Below are positions 1 to 8,591 of a stretch of 64,000 nt of DNA, piece by piece; position 1 is the stretch's first letter, and the number at the start of each line of letters is the position of its first letter. The position numbers and the translations under genes are program-made. Below the pieces are notes generated by a model. The model had not been told where the DNA came from, made no database searches, and saw nothing but the letters and a program-made list of their open reading frames with translations. This DNA comes from JBQTKD01 sp052386455 (lineage in GTDB: Bacteria > Actinomycetota > Actinomycetes > Sporichthyales > Sporichthyaceae): the NCBI GenBank assembly GCA_052386455.1, contig JBQTKD010000051.1, forward strand, positions 1 through 64,000, written 5' to 3'.

Positions 1-484
1 AGCCCTGGAAACCCAGTGACGGAAATCGGCGCTCGGGTAAACCCCTTGCGCCGCAACTAGTACTGCAAATGCCCGAACAGCATTGCGCTTCACGGTGGCG
101 CCGAATTCGGCGGTCGGCAGTGTCTCGCTGGGTCTTTCCGCAATGCGGTTTGGAACGACTGCAGCGAGGGGAACTGAAAGCTAGAAGACGCCATCCCCCC
201 ACGAAAGTTGGTGGGCCGGCCGTCGTTCTCAGAAGCCATTCCGTGGTGCGCGCCGATCACGCTACCCGATGCCGTGGCGCGGTCAAGGCACGGCCGGAGC
301 ATTCATTCACGTGTCACGCAGGCGTGGAGCATTCGCCGAATTGTTTTCTGAAATATAAGAATACAATTCGGATTAGGCGCCGCGACTCGCCGCTGAAAGC
401 TTTGCGTTCGGGTCACATGTGCTCGTGCGCAACTAGTGAGACGCGCGAATACGAACGTCTTCGAGGGGTCGCCCACAAACGAAT
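1..484. other. Non-coding, relatively AT-rich region
   Basis: No reading frame here looks like a protein; the open frames are arginine- and cysteine-rich with no recognisable domain. The stretch around 336-371 is unusually AT-rich for this genome and holds an inverted repeat, CCGAATTG (336-343) and CAATTCGG (364-371), around a 20-nt spacer. GGAGCATTC occurs twice as a direct repeat 30 bp apart (296-304 and 326-334). AACTAGT occurs near 56 and near 430. It could be the control region of a gene left of the window, but I cannot assign a function. Confidence 0.5.
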
Positions 485-519
485 GTGGCTCACGTCACGC
501 AGAGCGTGTCGTGAGCCAC
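485..519 (-). terminator. Stem-loop terminator of the M23 peptidase gene
   Basis: A perfect 10-bp inverted repeat, GTGGCTCACG (485-494) and CGTGAGCCAC (510-519), continues after one T-T mismatch into a 5-bp inner stem, CACGC/GCGTG, with loop AGA. On the minus strand it lies 22 nt after the stop codon of the peptidase gene and is followed by ATTCGTTTG, a modest U-rich tail. It is most simply read as an intrinsic terminator. Confidence 0.75.
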
Positions 520-541
520 CAGGAGGTGCGGGCCGCTTCGG

Positions 542-1948
542 CTAGCGCATTAGGCCGCGGGCTCGCAGCCAGGGGATGGGGTTGATGGGCTTGCCGTCGA
601 CGCGCACCTCGAGGTGCAGGTGCGGGCCGGTGCTGCGGCCGGAGGAGCCGACGCGGCCGATGACGTCTCCCGCGTTCACGTACCCACTGCGGACCAGCAT
701 CTTGGACTGGTGGGCGTACCAGATCTCGGTGCCGTCGTTCAGGACCTGGACCGTCTTCCAGCCGTACGCACCGTCCCAGCCGGCCGAGACGATGCGGCCG
801 CTGCCGACGGCCCGGATGGCCGTGCCGTAGGGGCACGCGAAGTCGGTGCCGGTATGGCCGGCGGACCAGAGCCCGTGGTCGCCGTAGCCGGCGGTGAGGC
901 GGTACCCCTGAACCGGCATGCGGTACGACTTGGCGAGCCTCGCGAGCCGGTCCGCGCGCTCCTTGGCCAGCTTGAGCGCCTTGGCGACCGCCACCTGCTT
1001 GGCCTTCTTGACCGCGGCTTCCTTCTGGCGCTTCGCGAGAGCCGTGCGCGCGCGTTCCCGGCTCGCGCGGGCCTCGGCCCGCTCGGCCAGGCGCTGCTGC
1101 TCGCCCTGCGAAACCGCGCTCGCTTCGCCGAAGCCGGCAGTGGACGCGAGGTTGGGCCGGCCGCTGGCGGAACTGCCCGCGGCGCCGAGCACGCCCGCGG
1201 CCGCCACGGCAACCGCGGCCGCGCCGGCCACCAGGGCAGGCGTGCCGGGAATGGCGACGGCACGAGACTTCGCCTTCCGGCGGGAGCCGGTGGCACCTGC
1301 CGGGCGGCGGGCGGTGGAAATGGGGATGACGGGCGCGAGCGGAGCCTCGGGCTCCGGTTCGGCGAGGTCGAAAACGTCCGCATCGGGCTTGCGGCGACGG
1401 CCGGTTCCCCCCGAGGCGGGAACCACGGCAACGGTCTGCGGCGCCTTCGCCTCCGCGGCCGGACCTTCCTCGGCGACCTTGCGGCGGCGGCCGGAGCCGG
1501 TTGCAGCAGAGCCGGTTGCAGCAGAGCCGGGTGCGGCCGATCCGGGTGCAGCCAATACGGGTGCAGCCAATGCGAGTGGAGCGGACTCGACGGCGGGCTT
1601 GCGGCGTTGGCCGGTCCCGGCGGACGGGGCGGTGGGCGCCGCACTCTCGGCGGCCGGATCCGCAGCGGCGGGCTTGCGGCGGCGGCCGGTGCCGGGGCTG
1701 GTCGGGACCGCCGCTGGAGCATCGGCGCGGGGCGCCTCCTCCAGCCGGGCGGCGGCGACGGGACGAGCGCGCCGACCAGTCGGGGTGGCGACCTGAACGG
1801 GAGTGGTTACGGAACTGCTGCGCGGGGAAGAAGCGGCAACGACCGTCTTCGCGGCCCGCGGTCCCGCAGTTGCGGACTCGCCGGCGGGCCCTGCTGCCAT
1901 GTGCGCAGCGGGCTCAGCGTTCGGTCGAGCATGGCGGCCGGTGGGCAC
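542..1948 (-). CDS. Membrane-anchored M23 family metallopeptidase
   Basis: Predicted cell-wall endopeptidase of 468 aa. The C-terminal domain (about 345-468) is a LytM/M23 zinc peptidase: metal ligands H365 and D369 in HTGTD and the HLH pair H443/H445. A hydrophobic segment at about 233-258 is a likely membrane anchor, followed by an Arg/Lys/Glu/Ala-rich coiled coil at about 281-340. The N-terminal 230 residues are low-complexity Ala/Pro/Ser with an RRRK-type motif repeated five times (86-93, 111-118, 151-157, 181-188, 218-225). The start is GTG, with GGGAG 8 nt upstream. The peptidase domain is outside the cell and should cut peptidoglycan stem peptides or cross-links. The exact bond cleaved is unknown. 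Confidence 0.85.
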   Translation of the reverse strand: MPTGRHARPNAEPAAHMAAGPAGESATAGPRAAKTVVAASSPRSSSVTTPVQVATPTGRRARPVAAARLEEAPRADAPAAVPTSPGTGRRRKPAAADPAAESAAPTAPSAGTGQRRKPAVESAPLALAAPVLAAPGSAAPGSAATGSAATGSGRRRKVAEEGPAAEAKAPQTVAVVPASGGTGRRRKPDADVFDLAEPEPEAPLAPVIPISTARRPAGATGSRRKAKSRAVAIPGTPALVAGAAAVAVAAAGVLGAAGSSASGRPNLASTAGFGEASAVSQGEQQRLAERAEARASRERARTALAKRQKEAAVKKAKQVAVAKALKLAKERADRLARLAKSYRMPVQGYRLTAGYGDHGLWSAGHTGTDFACPYGTAIRAVGSGRIVSAGWDGAYGWKTVQVLNDGTEIWYAHQSKMLVRSGYVNAGDVIGRVGSSGRSTGPHLHLEVRVDGKPINPIPWLRARGLMR

Positions 1949-1949
1949 C

Positions 1950-2089
1950 GAGACGTCTCCCAGGCGAGTGGAGTCGGACGGTCAGCAGAACGGAATGTAT
2001 CGAGACGGTATCGACGTCTCGGTCATGCCCCCAGGGATGGGGCGCAAAGAACGCTCAAAGTGACGACTGTCTCCCGAGACGATCACTTT
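1950..2089 (-). promoter_or_regulatory. Structured leader upstream of the M23 peptidase gene
   Basis: The 405-bp gap between the divergent M23 peptidase and sucC carries three GAGAC/GTCTC elements on the peptidase side. One is a 10-bp palindrome at 1950-1959 that overlaps the peptidase ribosome-binding site. The second is a hairpin CGAGACG/CGTCTCG at 2001-2021. The third is a hairpin with outer arms 2057-2063 and 2083-2089 and inner arms GTCTC/GAGAC at 2069-2080. Because the GGGAGAC of the Shine-Dalgarno region is complementary to the GTCTC copies, alternative pairings could hide or free it. The c-di-AMP riboswitch common before actinobacterial wall hydrolases is not recognisable. The remaining bases towards 2354 should contain the sucC promoter, which I could not place securely. 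Confidence 0.4.
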
Positions 2090-2354
2090 CGGTAGCAATC
2101 CACGGCGATCCTGTGACACTCGGCAACCGACAACCAAGATCAAACTGCGACACGCCCGACAAATCGGGCGCGTCGGCAAACGGCCGGTGGCTTGGCGTCG
2201 ACTCGGCGGCGACCGAGAGCGATCGGTGCGGTGTGATCCTGCAGGTCACTTCGGACCGGCCGTGAGTCCGGCGGCCACGGCTCAGTACGCTCGCGGGAAT
2301 CACGGAGCCAAGCCCGCGTGTCCAGCGCGGGCCATGTCGATGCGAGGGCGTTGA

Positions 2355-3527
2355 GTGGACCTTTTCGAGTACCAGGCGCGCGATCTGTTCGAGAAGCACG
2401 GCGTTCCCGTGCTGGGGGGCCTGGTGGCGGAGACTCCCCTCCAGGCCCGCGAGGCGGCCGAGAAGCTCGGTGGCCGCGTGGTCGTGAAGGCCCAGGTGAA
2501 GGTCGGCGGCCGCGGCAAGGCCGGCGGCGTCAAGCTCGCCGACGGTCCGGACGACGCAGAGGAAAAGGCCGGCGCCATCCTCGGGATGGACATCAAGGGC
2601 CACACGGTCAAGCGCGTGATGCTCGCCCAGACCGCGGACATCGCCACCGAGTACTACGTCTCCTTCCTGCTGGACCGCGCCAACCGCACCTTCCTGGCGA
2701 TGGCCACCACCCAGGGCGGCATGGACGTCGAGCAGGTCGCCGAGGAGACCCCGCACCTGCTCGCCAAGGTCGCGGTCGACGCGAACGTCGGGTGCGATGC
2801 CGCCAAGGCCGCCGAGATCGTCGCCGCCGCCGGCTTCCCGGCCGAGGTCGGCGGTCAGGTCGCGGACGTGCTGCAGAAGCTGTGGACCGTCTTCAAGGAG
2901 GAAGACGCCACCCTCGTCGAGGTGAACCCGCTCGTCGTCACCGGCGACGGCCGCCTCATCGCGCTGGACGGCAAGGTGTCCCTCGACGGCAACGCCGAGT
3001 TCCGCCACGCCGACCACGGCGCGCTGGAGGACAAGGACGCGGTGGACCCGCTCGAGGCCCGCGCCAAGGAGAAGGACCTCAACTACGTCAAGCTCGACGG
3101 CGAGATCGGGATCATCGGCAACGGCGCCGGCCTGGTCATGTCGACCCTCGACGTCGTCGCGTACGCCGGCGAGAACTACGGGGGCGTGAAGCCCGCGAAC
3201 TTCCTCGACATCGGCGGTGGCGCCTCGGCCGAGGTCATGGCCAACGGCCTGGACATCATCCTGTCCGACCCGGCCGTGCGGTCCGTCTTCGTCAACGTCT
3301 TCGGCGGCATCACCGCGTGCGACGCGGTCGCCAACGGCGTCGTGAAGGCCGTGGAGCTGCTGGAGAGCCAGGGCAAGCCCGTCGACAAGCCGCTCGTGGT
3401 CCGCCTCGACGGCAACAACGCCGAAGAGGGCCGCCGGATCCTCGTCGAGGCCAACCTGTCCGTCGTCGAGATGGTCGAGACGATGGACGGCGCCGCCGAC
3501 CGCGTCGCCGCCCTGGCCGCCCGCTAA
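2355..3527 (+). CDS. sucC: Succinate-CoA ligase (ADP-forming) beta subunit
   Basis: Nucleotide-binding subunit of succinyl-CoA synthetase, which interconverts succinyl-CoA and succinate with ATP formation in the TCA cycle. The 390-aa product has the full family length: an N-terminal ATP-grasp fold beginning DLFEYQARDLFEKHG, the VKAQVKVGGRGKAGG nucleotide-binding loop and the C-terminal CoA-ligase domain with FVNVFGGITACD. The GTG start has GAGGG 5 nt upstream. It is followed after 20 nt by sucD and the two are surely cotranscribed. Confidence 0.97.
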   Translation: MDLFEYQARDLFEKHGVPVLGGLVAETPLQAREAAEKLGGRVVVKAQVKVGGRGKAGGVKLADGPDDAEEKAGAILGMDIKGHTVKRVMLAQTADIATEYYVSFLLDRANRTFLAMATTQGGMDVEQVAEETPHLLAKVAVDANVGCDAAKAAEIVAAAGFPAEVGGQVADVLQKLWTVFKEEDATLVEVNPLVVTGDGRLIALDGKVSLDGNAEFRHADHGALEDKDAVDPLEARAKEKDLNYVKLDGEIGIIGNGAGLVMSTLDVVAYAGENYGGVKPANFLDIGGGASAEVMANGLDIILSDPAVRSVFVNVFGGITACDAVANGVVKAVELLESQGKPVDKPLVVRLDGNNAEEGRRILVEANLSVVEMVETMDGAADRVAALAAR

Positions 3528-3547
3528 CCCCCGAAGGATCTGAAGCT

Positions 3548-4435
3548 GTGGCAATTTTCCTCAACGAGAACAGCCGGATCGTCGTGCAGGGCATGACGGG
3601 TTCCGAGGGACGCAAGCACACCCAGCGCATGCTGGCCTCCGGCGCGCAGGTTGTCGGCGGCGTGACGCCGGGCAAGGGCGGCCAGAAGGTCGAGTTCGAC
3701 GGCGCGACGCTGCCGGTCTTCGACTCCGTCGCCGACGCGGTGAACAACGGCGGCGCCAACGTCACCGTCGTGTTCGTGCCGCCGAAGTTCACCAAGGGTG
3801 CGGTCATCGAGGCCATCGACGCCGACGTGCCGCTGATCGTCGCCATTACCGAGGGCGTGCCGGTGCACGACACCGCCGCGTTCCACGCCTACAACGTGGC
3901 CAAGGCGGGCCAGAGCCGGATCATCGGCCCGAACTGCCCCGGCATCATCAGCCCCGGAAAGTCGAACGCGGGCATCATCCCGGCGTCCATCGCCGGCCCC
4001 GGCCCGATCGGCCTGGTCTCCAAGTCCGGCACGCTGACCTACCAGATGATGTACGAGCTCCGGGACTTCGGTTTCACCACCGGCGTCGGCATCGGCGGCG
4101 ACCCGGTCATCGGCACCACCCACATCGACTGCCTCAAGGCGTTCCAGGACGACCCGGAGACCGAAGCGATCGTGATGATCGGCGAGATCGGCGGCGACGC
4201 CGAGGAGCGCGCCGCGGACTTCATCAAGAGCTACGTGACCAAGCCCGTCGTCGGCTACGTCGCCGGCTTCACCGCTCCCGAGGGCAAGACCATGGGCCAC
4301 GCCGGCGCCATCGTGTCGGGCTCCTCGGGCACCGCGGCCGCCAAGCAGGAGGCCCTCGAGGCCGTCGGCGTCCGCGTCGGCAAGACGCCGTCGGAGACCG
4401 CCCGCCTCATGCGGGAGATCATGCAGAGCCGCTAG
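3548..4435 (+). CDS. sucD: Succinate-CoA ligase alpha subunit
   Basis: CoA-binding, phosphohistidine-carrying subunit of succinyl-CoA synthetase (295 aa). It starts MAIFLNENSRIVVQGMTGSE, the usual N-terminal Rossmann CoA-binding domain, and carries GHAGAIVSG, whose His is the phosphorylated residue of the family. The start is GTG at 3548 with AAGGAT 8 nt upstream. The same frame stays open further upstream, but that part is a shadow of sucC. A strong terminator follows at 4465-4489. Confidence 0.97.
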   Translation: MAIFLNENSRIVVQGMTGSEGRKHTQRMLASGAQVVGGVTPGKGGQKVEFDGATLPVFDSVADAVNNGGANVTVVFVPPKFTKGAVIEAIDADVPLIVAITEGVPVHDTAAFHAYNVAKAGQSRIIGPNCPGIISPGKSNAGIIPASIAGPGPIGLVSKSGTLTYQMMYELRDFGFTTGVGIGGDPVIGTTHIDCLKAFQDDPETEAIVMIGEIGGDAEERAADFIKSYVTKPVVGYVAGFTAPEGKTMGHAGAIVSGSSGTAAAKQEALEAVGVRVGKTPSETARLMREIMQSR

Positions 4436-4464
4436 CTTGCGCTTCGCCGGGCCCCCGGCCCCAC

Positions 4465-4489
4465 GGGGCGGCGGGCCGCCCCCATTTTT
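4465..4489 (+). terminator. Intrinsic terminator of sucCD
   Basis: GGGGCGGC (4465-4472) and GCCGCCCC (4475-4482) form a very GC-rich stem, followed by CA and a run of five T (4485-4489). It sits 30 nt after the sucD stop codon. This is the clearest classical terminator in the window. Confidence 0.85.
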
Positions 4490-4491
4490 CG

Positions 4492-4551
4492 CCGATAGTG
4501 CAGTCCAGGTACGCGGATCGGTCTGAGAGCGTGCCTGAACTGCGCTATCGG
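4492..4551. repeat. 60-bp palindromic repeat, copy 1
   Basis: CCGATAGTGCAG (4492-4503) and CTGCGCTATCGG (4540-4551) form outer arms. GGTACGCG (4508-4515) and a weaker partner CGTGCC (4530-4535) form inner arms, separated from the outer ones by 4 nt. The same layout and nearly the same arms, also exactly 60 bp, occur at 46035-46094. The element lies directly after the sucCD terminator, so termination is not its only possible role. Confidence 0.7.
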
Positions 4552-4641
4552 GGGTGTTTGGGTACGCGGTGTGTGGTTCGGCGGTGGGCGCAGGGCGAGT
4601 CGCTGCGGGGCTGGCGGGCTTCGGGCAGCCACAGTTGTGCG

Positions 4642-6195
4642 GTGGCGACGACTCTCCCCGCTGCGCGGCACGACGCGCAGCGGACCTGGCAACCGACGGG
4701 GGAGTCGGGACGCTTCACCTTGACCTACGGCGCGGCGGCGGGACTGCTCGCGGCCGCGGTCGGCCTGGCGATGCTCAGCGCGATCACCGTCCTCATGTGG
4801 GCCACGGGGCCGGAGAGCTCCGGCCGCAGCGCGGACCCGTTCCGCACCGCCGGGGCGCTGTGGGTGCTCGGGCAGCGCGGCGCCGTCGCGTTCCCCGGGA
4901 CCGACGTCCGCCTGGCCCCACTCGGGCTCGCGGTGGGCTTTGCGATCGTCGCGGCCAAGGCCGCCGGCTGGGCGACGCGGGCGGCCGGTGCACACGACCT
5001 GACCTCGGCGGCGCGCGTGGTCGGCGGGTTTTCCGCCGCGGGCGGCGTGGTCGCCTACGGCGTCGCGTCGACGACCGCGAACCACGACCTGCACGTCGGG
5101 CTCTGGTCCGCGCTGAGCTCGGTCGTGCCGTTCGCAGCGGTCTGCGCGGCCGCCGGCGCCGCACCGCAGACCGTGGAGTGGGCCCGCTTCGCTGCGCCCC
5201 GCCGCAAGCGCTGGGTGCCGGTGCTGCGCTCGGCCGCGCGCGCCGCCGTCGTCCTCTTCGCCGGCGGCGCGGTCGTCGTCGCGCTCAGCCTGTGTCTGCG
5301 CACGGCTCGGACGGGCGAGGAGTTCGCCGCCGTCGGCGGCGGGTTCACCGGGGCCGTCGGCTCGATGCTCCTGTCGCTCGCGTTCCTGCCCACCGCCGCC
5401 TGCTGGGCGGTCGGCTTCGCGGCCGGCCCCGGCTTCGCCCTCGGCACCGACGCCTCCGTCGCCCTGAACGGCGTCCAGACCGGCGCGCTTCCCACCCTGC
5501 CCATCCTCGGCGCGGTCCCCGGATCCGGCGGGCTGCCCTGGTACGGCTGGCTGCCACCGCTGATGGTCATTTTCGCCGGCGTCGTCGCCGGATGGCACCG
5601 CCCCACCGGGTTCGTGCGGGTGCGGACGGTCGTCCGCTCGGCCGCCACGGCCGGTGCGCTGGCCGGCATCGGCGTCGGTGCGGTGCTCGCCTTCTCCTCC
5701 GGGGACGCGGGTGGGCGGCTGTCCACCCTCGGCCCGAACGGTCTGTTGGTCGGCGCAGTGCTCGTCGGGGAGCTGGGGGCGGTCGCGACGGCGACGGCGC
5801 TGCTGCGCCACCTCACCTCGCCACGGATTCCCGACCCCGACGCTCCGGTCGTGCCCGCACCTCGGGTGGCCGTGGAGGAAACGGTCGAGCAGGTGCCGGA
5901 CGACGGCGTCGTCCGCGCGATCCGAGTACTCGTCGACGACCCGGACCGCTGGGCGCACCTGCTCTCGGACTCCCGCGACCTCGAGGACACCATCGAGATG
6001 CCCGTGCTCCGGCCCGATCTGATCGAGCACCTCCGCGACAGCGGAATAGAAGGCCGATGGCGCGCCGCCAAGGCGGCGTTGGCCGCGGCCGAGGCGGCGC
6101 CCAAAGCCCCCGAGCCCGAGGTTCCACTCGGGGAGGAGCACCCGGAGGCCCTGGTCGCGCACGCCCGACTTTCGGCGGAATTGATCGCTCCCTAG
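4642..6195 (+). CDS. DUF6350 family polytopic membrane protein
   Basis: Integral membrane protein of about 517 aa with eight or more hydrophobic segments (TYGAAAGLLAAAVGLAMLSA onward) and a hydrophilic C-terminal tail of about 130 residues rich in Glu, Pro and Ala. It resembles the DUF6350 (PerM-like, cell-division-associated) proteins found beside sucCD and purN in actinobacteria. The assignment rests on topology and neighbourhood, and the molecular function is unknown. The start is uncertain: GTG 4642 gives MATTLPAARHD and no strong Shine-Dalgarno sequence. The longer frame back to 4498 would run into the palindromic repeat and is unlikely. Confidence 0.75.
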   Translation: MATTLPAARHDAQRTWQPTGESGRFTLTYGAAAGLLAAAVGLAMLSAITVLMWATGPESSGRSADPFRTAGALWVLGQRGAVAFPGTDVRLAPLGLAVGFAIVAAKAAGWATRAAGAHDLTSAARVVGGFSAAGGVVAYGVASTTANHDLHVGLWSALSSVVPFAAVCAAAGAAPQTVEWARFAAPRRKRWVPVLRSAARAAVVLFAGGAVVVALSLCLRTARTGEEFAAVGGGFTGAVGSMLLSLAFLPTAACWAVGFAAGPGFALGTDASVALNGVQTGALPTLPILGAVPGSGGLPWYGWLPPLMVIFAGVVAGWHRPTGFVRVRTVVRSAATAGALAGIGVGAVLAFSSGDAGGRLSTLGPNGLLVGAVLVGELGAVATATALLRHLTSPRIPDPDAPVVPAPRVAVEETVEQVPDDGVVRAIRVLVDDPDRWAHLLSDSRDLEDTIEMPVLRPDLIEHLRDSGIEGRWRAAKAALAAAEAAPKAPEPEVPLGEEHPEALVAHARLSAELIAP

Positions 6196-6246
6196 ACGGG
6201 ATAGGGTTTGGGGCGTCCCCAGCCCTACGCCCGAATCGGGAGCGCA

Positions 6247-6873
6247 GTGCACTCGGCCCGCCTGGTGGTGCTCGTCTCGGGCTCGGGGACCAATCTCGAA
6301 GCGTTGCTCGAGGCAACCGGCGACTCTGCGTTCGGGGCTCGGGTCGTCGCGGTCGGGGCCGATCGCGACGACATCGAGGGCCTGCGCCGAGCCGAACGCC
6401 GTGGGCTGCCGACTTTCGTCGTCTCCCCGAAGGACTACGCCGACCGTGCCGACTGGGACGCCGCGCTGGCCAAGGCCGTCGCCGACTGGGAGCCGGACCT
6501 GGTCGTGTGCGCAGGCTTCATGCGCATCCTCGGGCCTGCCTTCCTGGCATCCTTCGGCGGCCGCTGCGTCAACACGCACCCGGCACTGCTGCCGTCCTTC
6601 CCCGGCGCGCACGGGGTCCGCGACGCCATGGCGTACGGCGTGAAGGTCACCGGATTGACGGTCCATCTCGTCGACGCCGGGGTGGACACCGGGCCGATCA
6701 TCGCCCAGGCCGCGGTGCCGGTGCTCGACTCCGACGACGAGGCGAGCCTGCACGAGCGCATCAAGGTCGAGGAGCGGGCACTGCTCGTCGAGGTGGTGGG
6801 CCGCATGGCCCGAGACGGATACGAAGTGATGGGCCGTCAGGTGCGGCTCGGCGAAGGAGTACGCAGTGAGTGA
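6247..6873 (+). CDS. purN: Phosphoribosylglycinamide formyltransferase
   Basis: Third step of de novo purine synthesis: transfers a formyl group from 10-formyl-tetrahydrofolate to GAR. The 208-aa protein opens with LVVLVSGSGTNLEALLEA, the phosphate-binding loop, and contains the catalytic segment NTHPALLPSFPGAHG plus HLVDAGVDTGPII with the catalytic Asp. GTG 6247 is preceded by GGGAG at 6238-6242. The end overlaps purH by 8 nt, so the two are translationally coupled. Confidence 0.96.
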   Translation: MHSARLVVLVSGSGTNLEALLEATGDSAFGARVVAVGADRDDIEGLRRAERRGLPTFVVSPKDYADRADWDAALAKAVADWEPDLVVCAGFMRILGPAFLASFGGRCVNTHPALLPSFPGAHGVRDAMAYGVKVTGLTVHLVDAGVDTGPIIAQAAVPVLDSDDEASLHERIKVEERALLVEVVGRMARDGYEVMGRQVRLGEGVRSE

Positions 6874-8425
6874 CGGACGTCGACCCGTGCGGCGGGCGCT
6901 GATCAGCGTCTACGACAAGACCGGCCTGACCGAGCTGGCCCAGGGCCTGCACGCCGCGGGCGTCGCCATCGTGTCCACCGGCTCGACGGCGAAGACCATC
7001 GCCGCCGCCGGAGTGCCCGTCACGCCCGTCGAGGAACTCACCGGCTTCCCGGAGTGCCTCGAGGGCCGAGTGAAGACGCTGCACCCGCGCGTGCACGCCG
7101 GCATCCTCGCCGACCTGCGCAAGGACGACCACGCCGCACAGCTCGCCGAACTCGGCATCGAGGCCTTCGAACTCGTCGTCGTGAACCTGTACCCGTTCAC
7201 CGCCACCGTGGCGTCGGGCGCCGGGCCCGACGAGTGCGTCGAGCAGATCGACATCGGCGGACCCTCGATGGTCCGCGCCGCCGCCAAGAACCACCCCTCC
7301 GTCGCCGTCGTGGTGAACCCCAACCGGTACGCCGACGTGCTCGCCGCCGTGCAGGGCGGAGGATTCTCGTTGGACGCGCGCCGCCTGTTGGCCGTCGAGG
7401 CGTTCCGGCACACCGCCGACTACGACATCGCCGTAGCGAGCTGGCTCGGCTCCCAGTACCGCGAGGACCCCTCCAGCGAGTGGGACCCGTGGCGCGCGCA
7501 CAGCTGGACCCTCGGCGACGTGCTCCGGTACGGCGAGAACCCACACCAGCCCGCCGCGCTCTACGTCGCCGGCGACGGGGAGGGCCTGGCCGGCGCCGAG
7601 CAGCTGCACGGCAAGGAGATGTCGTTCAACAACTACGTCGACACCGACGCCGCGCGTCGTGCCGCACACGACTTCGCCGAGCCCTGCGTCGCGATCATCA
7701 AGCACGCCAATCCGTGCGGCATCGCGATCGGCGCCGATATCGCCGACGCGCACCGCAAGGCGCACGAGTGCGACCCCGTCTCCGCGTTCGGAGGCGTGAT
7801 CGCTGCCAACCGGCCCATCAGCCTCGCGATGGCCGAGCAGGTCGCCGAGGTCTTCACCGAGGTCGTCTGCGCGCCGGACTACGACCCGGCGGCCCTCGAG
7901 CTTCTGCGCGGCAAGAAGAACCTGCGCATCCTCCGCTGCGAGGTGGGGGCGGGCTTCACCGGCATCGAGCTGCGCCCGGTCTCCGGCGGCATGCTCGTCC
8001 AGCGCGCCGATGCGATCGACGCCCCCGGCGACGACCCGGCGAACTGGACCCTCGCGTCCGGCGAGCCCGCCGACGCGGCACTGCTCGCCGAGCTCGCCTT
8101 CGCGTGGCGGGCGATCCGCGGCGTGAAGTCCAACGCGATCCTGCTCGCCTCCGGCGGCGCCACCGTGGGCGTCGGCATGGGCCAGGTGAACCGCGTGGAC
8201 TCCGCCCGCCTCGCCGTCTCGCGGGCCGGGGAGCGGGCGCGTGGTTCGGTCGCCTCCTCCGACGCGTTCTTCCCGTTCCCCGACGGCCTGCAGGTGCTGA
8301 TCGACGCAGGCGTGCGCGCCGTCGTCCAGCCCGGCGGATCGGTCCGCGACGAATCGGTGATCGAGGCCGCCAAGGCCGCCGGCGTCACCATGTACCTGAC
8401 GGGCACTCGCCACTTCGCGCATTAG
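6866..8425 (+). CDS. purH: Bifunctional AICAR formyltransferase / IMP cyclohydrolase
   Basis: Catalyses the last two steps of IMP synthesis. The 519-aa protein has the N-terminal MGS-like cyclohydrolase domain (LISVYDKTGL, STGSTAKTI, GRVKTLHPRVHAG) and the C-terminal formyltransferase domain with the KHANPCG catalytic motif and a terminal TGTRHFAH. Length is normal for the family. The GTG start lies inside the end of purN. No clear terminator was found in the 166-bp gap that follows. Confidence 0.97.
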   Translation: MSDGRRPVRRALISVYDKTGLTELAQGLHAAGVAIVSTGSTAKTIAAAGVPVTPVEELTGFPECLEGRVKTLHPRVHAGILADLRKDDHAAQLAELGIEAFELVVVNLYPFTATVASGAGPDECVEQIDIGGPSMVRAAAKNHPSVAVVVNPNRYADVLAAVQGGGFSLDARRLLAVEAFRHTADYDIAVASWLGSQYREDPSSEWDPWRAHSWTLGDVLRYGENPHQPAALYVAGDGEGLAGAEQLHGKEMSFNNYVDTDAARRAAHDFAEPCVAIIKHANPCGIAIGADIADAHRKAHECDPVSAFGGVIAANRPISLAMAEQVAEVFTEVVCAPDYDPAALELLRGKKNLRILRCEVGAGFTGIELRPVSGGMLVQRADAIDAPGDDPANWTLASGEPADAALLAELAFAWRAIRGVKSNAILLASGGATVGVGMGQVNRVDSARLAVSRAGERARGSVASSDAFFPFPDGLQVLIDAGVRAVVQPGGSVRDESVIEAAKAAGVTMYLTGTRHFAH

Positions 8426-8591
8426 GTCCAGAAGGCAAAATCTGGGCCCTCAGTTCGGGGCAGAGTCGGGCGAATCGGCACGAGTGCGGCTCGTCCGTTC
8501 GGCCGGCCGTGCGCCGAATCCCTTGCAGGTGCGCGGCTGTGTCCGTGTACTACACGAGGGGGCTTTGCGTTAACGGCCGGGGGGCAGCACT

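Noticed and set aside
69..545. A 158-aa frame at the left edge
   Set aside because: Composition is atypical, with no domain, no ribosome-binding site and overlap with the peptidase terminator.
1949..2354. c-di-AMP (ydaO-type) riboswitch upstream of the wall peptidase
   Set aside because: Both strands were read for the conserved GGGGAACC and GGTGAATC-like blocks; they are not present, only GAGAC hairpins.
2318..4435. A 705-aa open frame spanning sucC and sucD
   Set aside because: It is the sucD frame read through as a shadow of sucC; the upstream part is Arg/Gly-rich nonsense and sucC is clear in its own frame.
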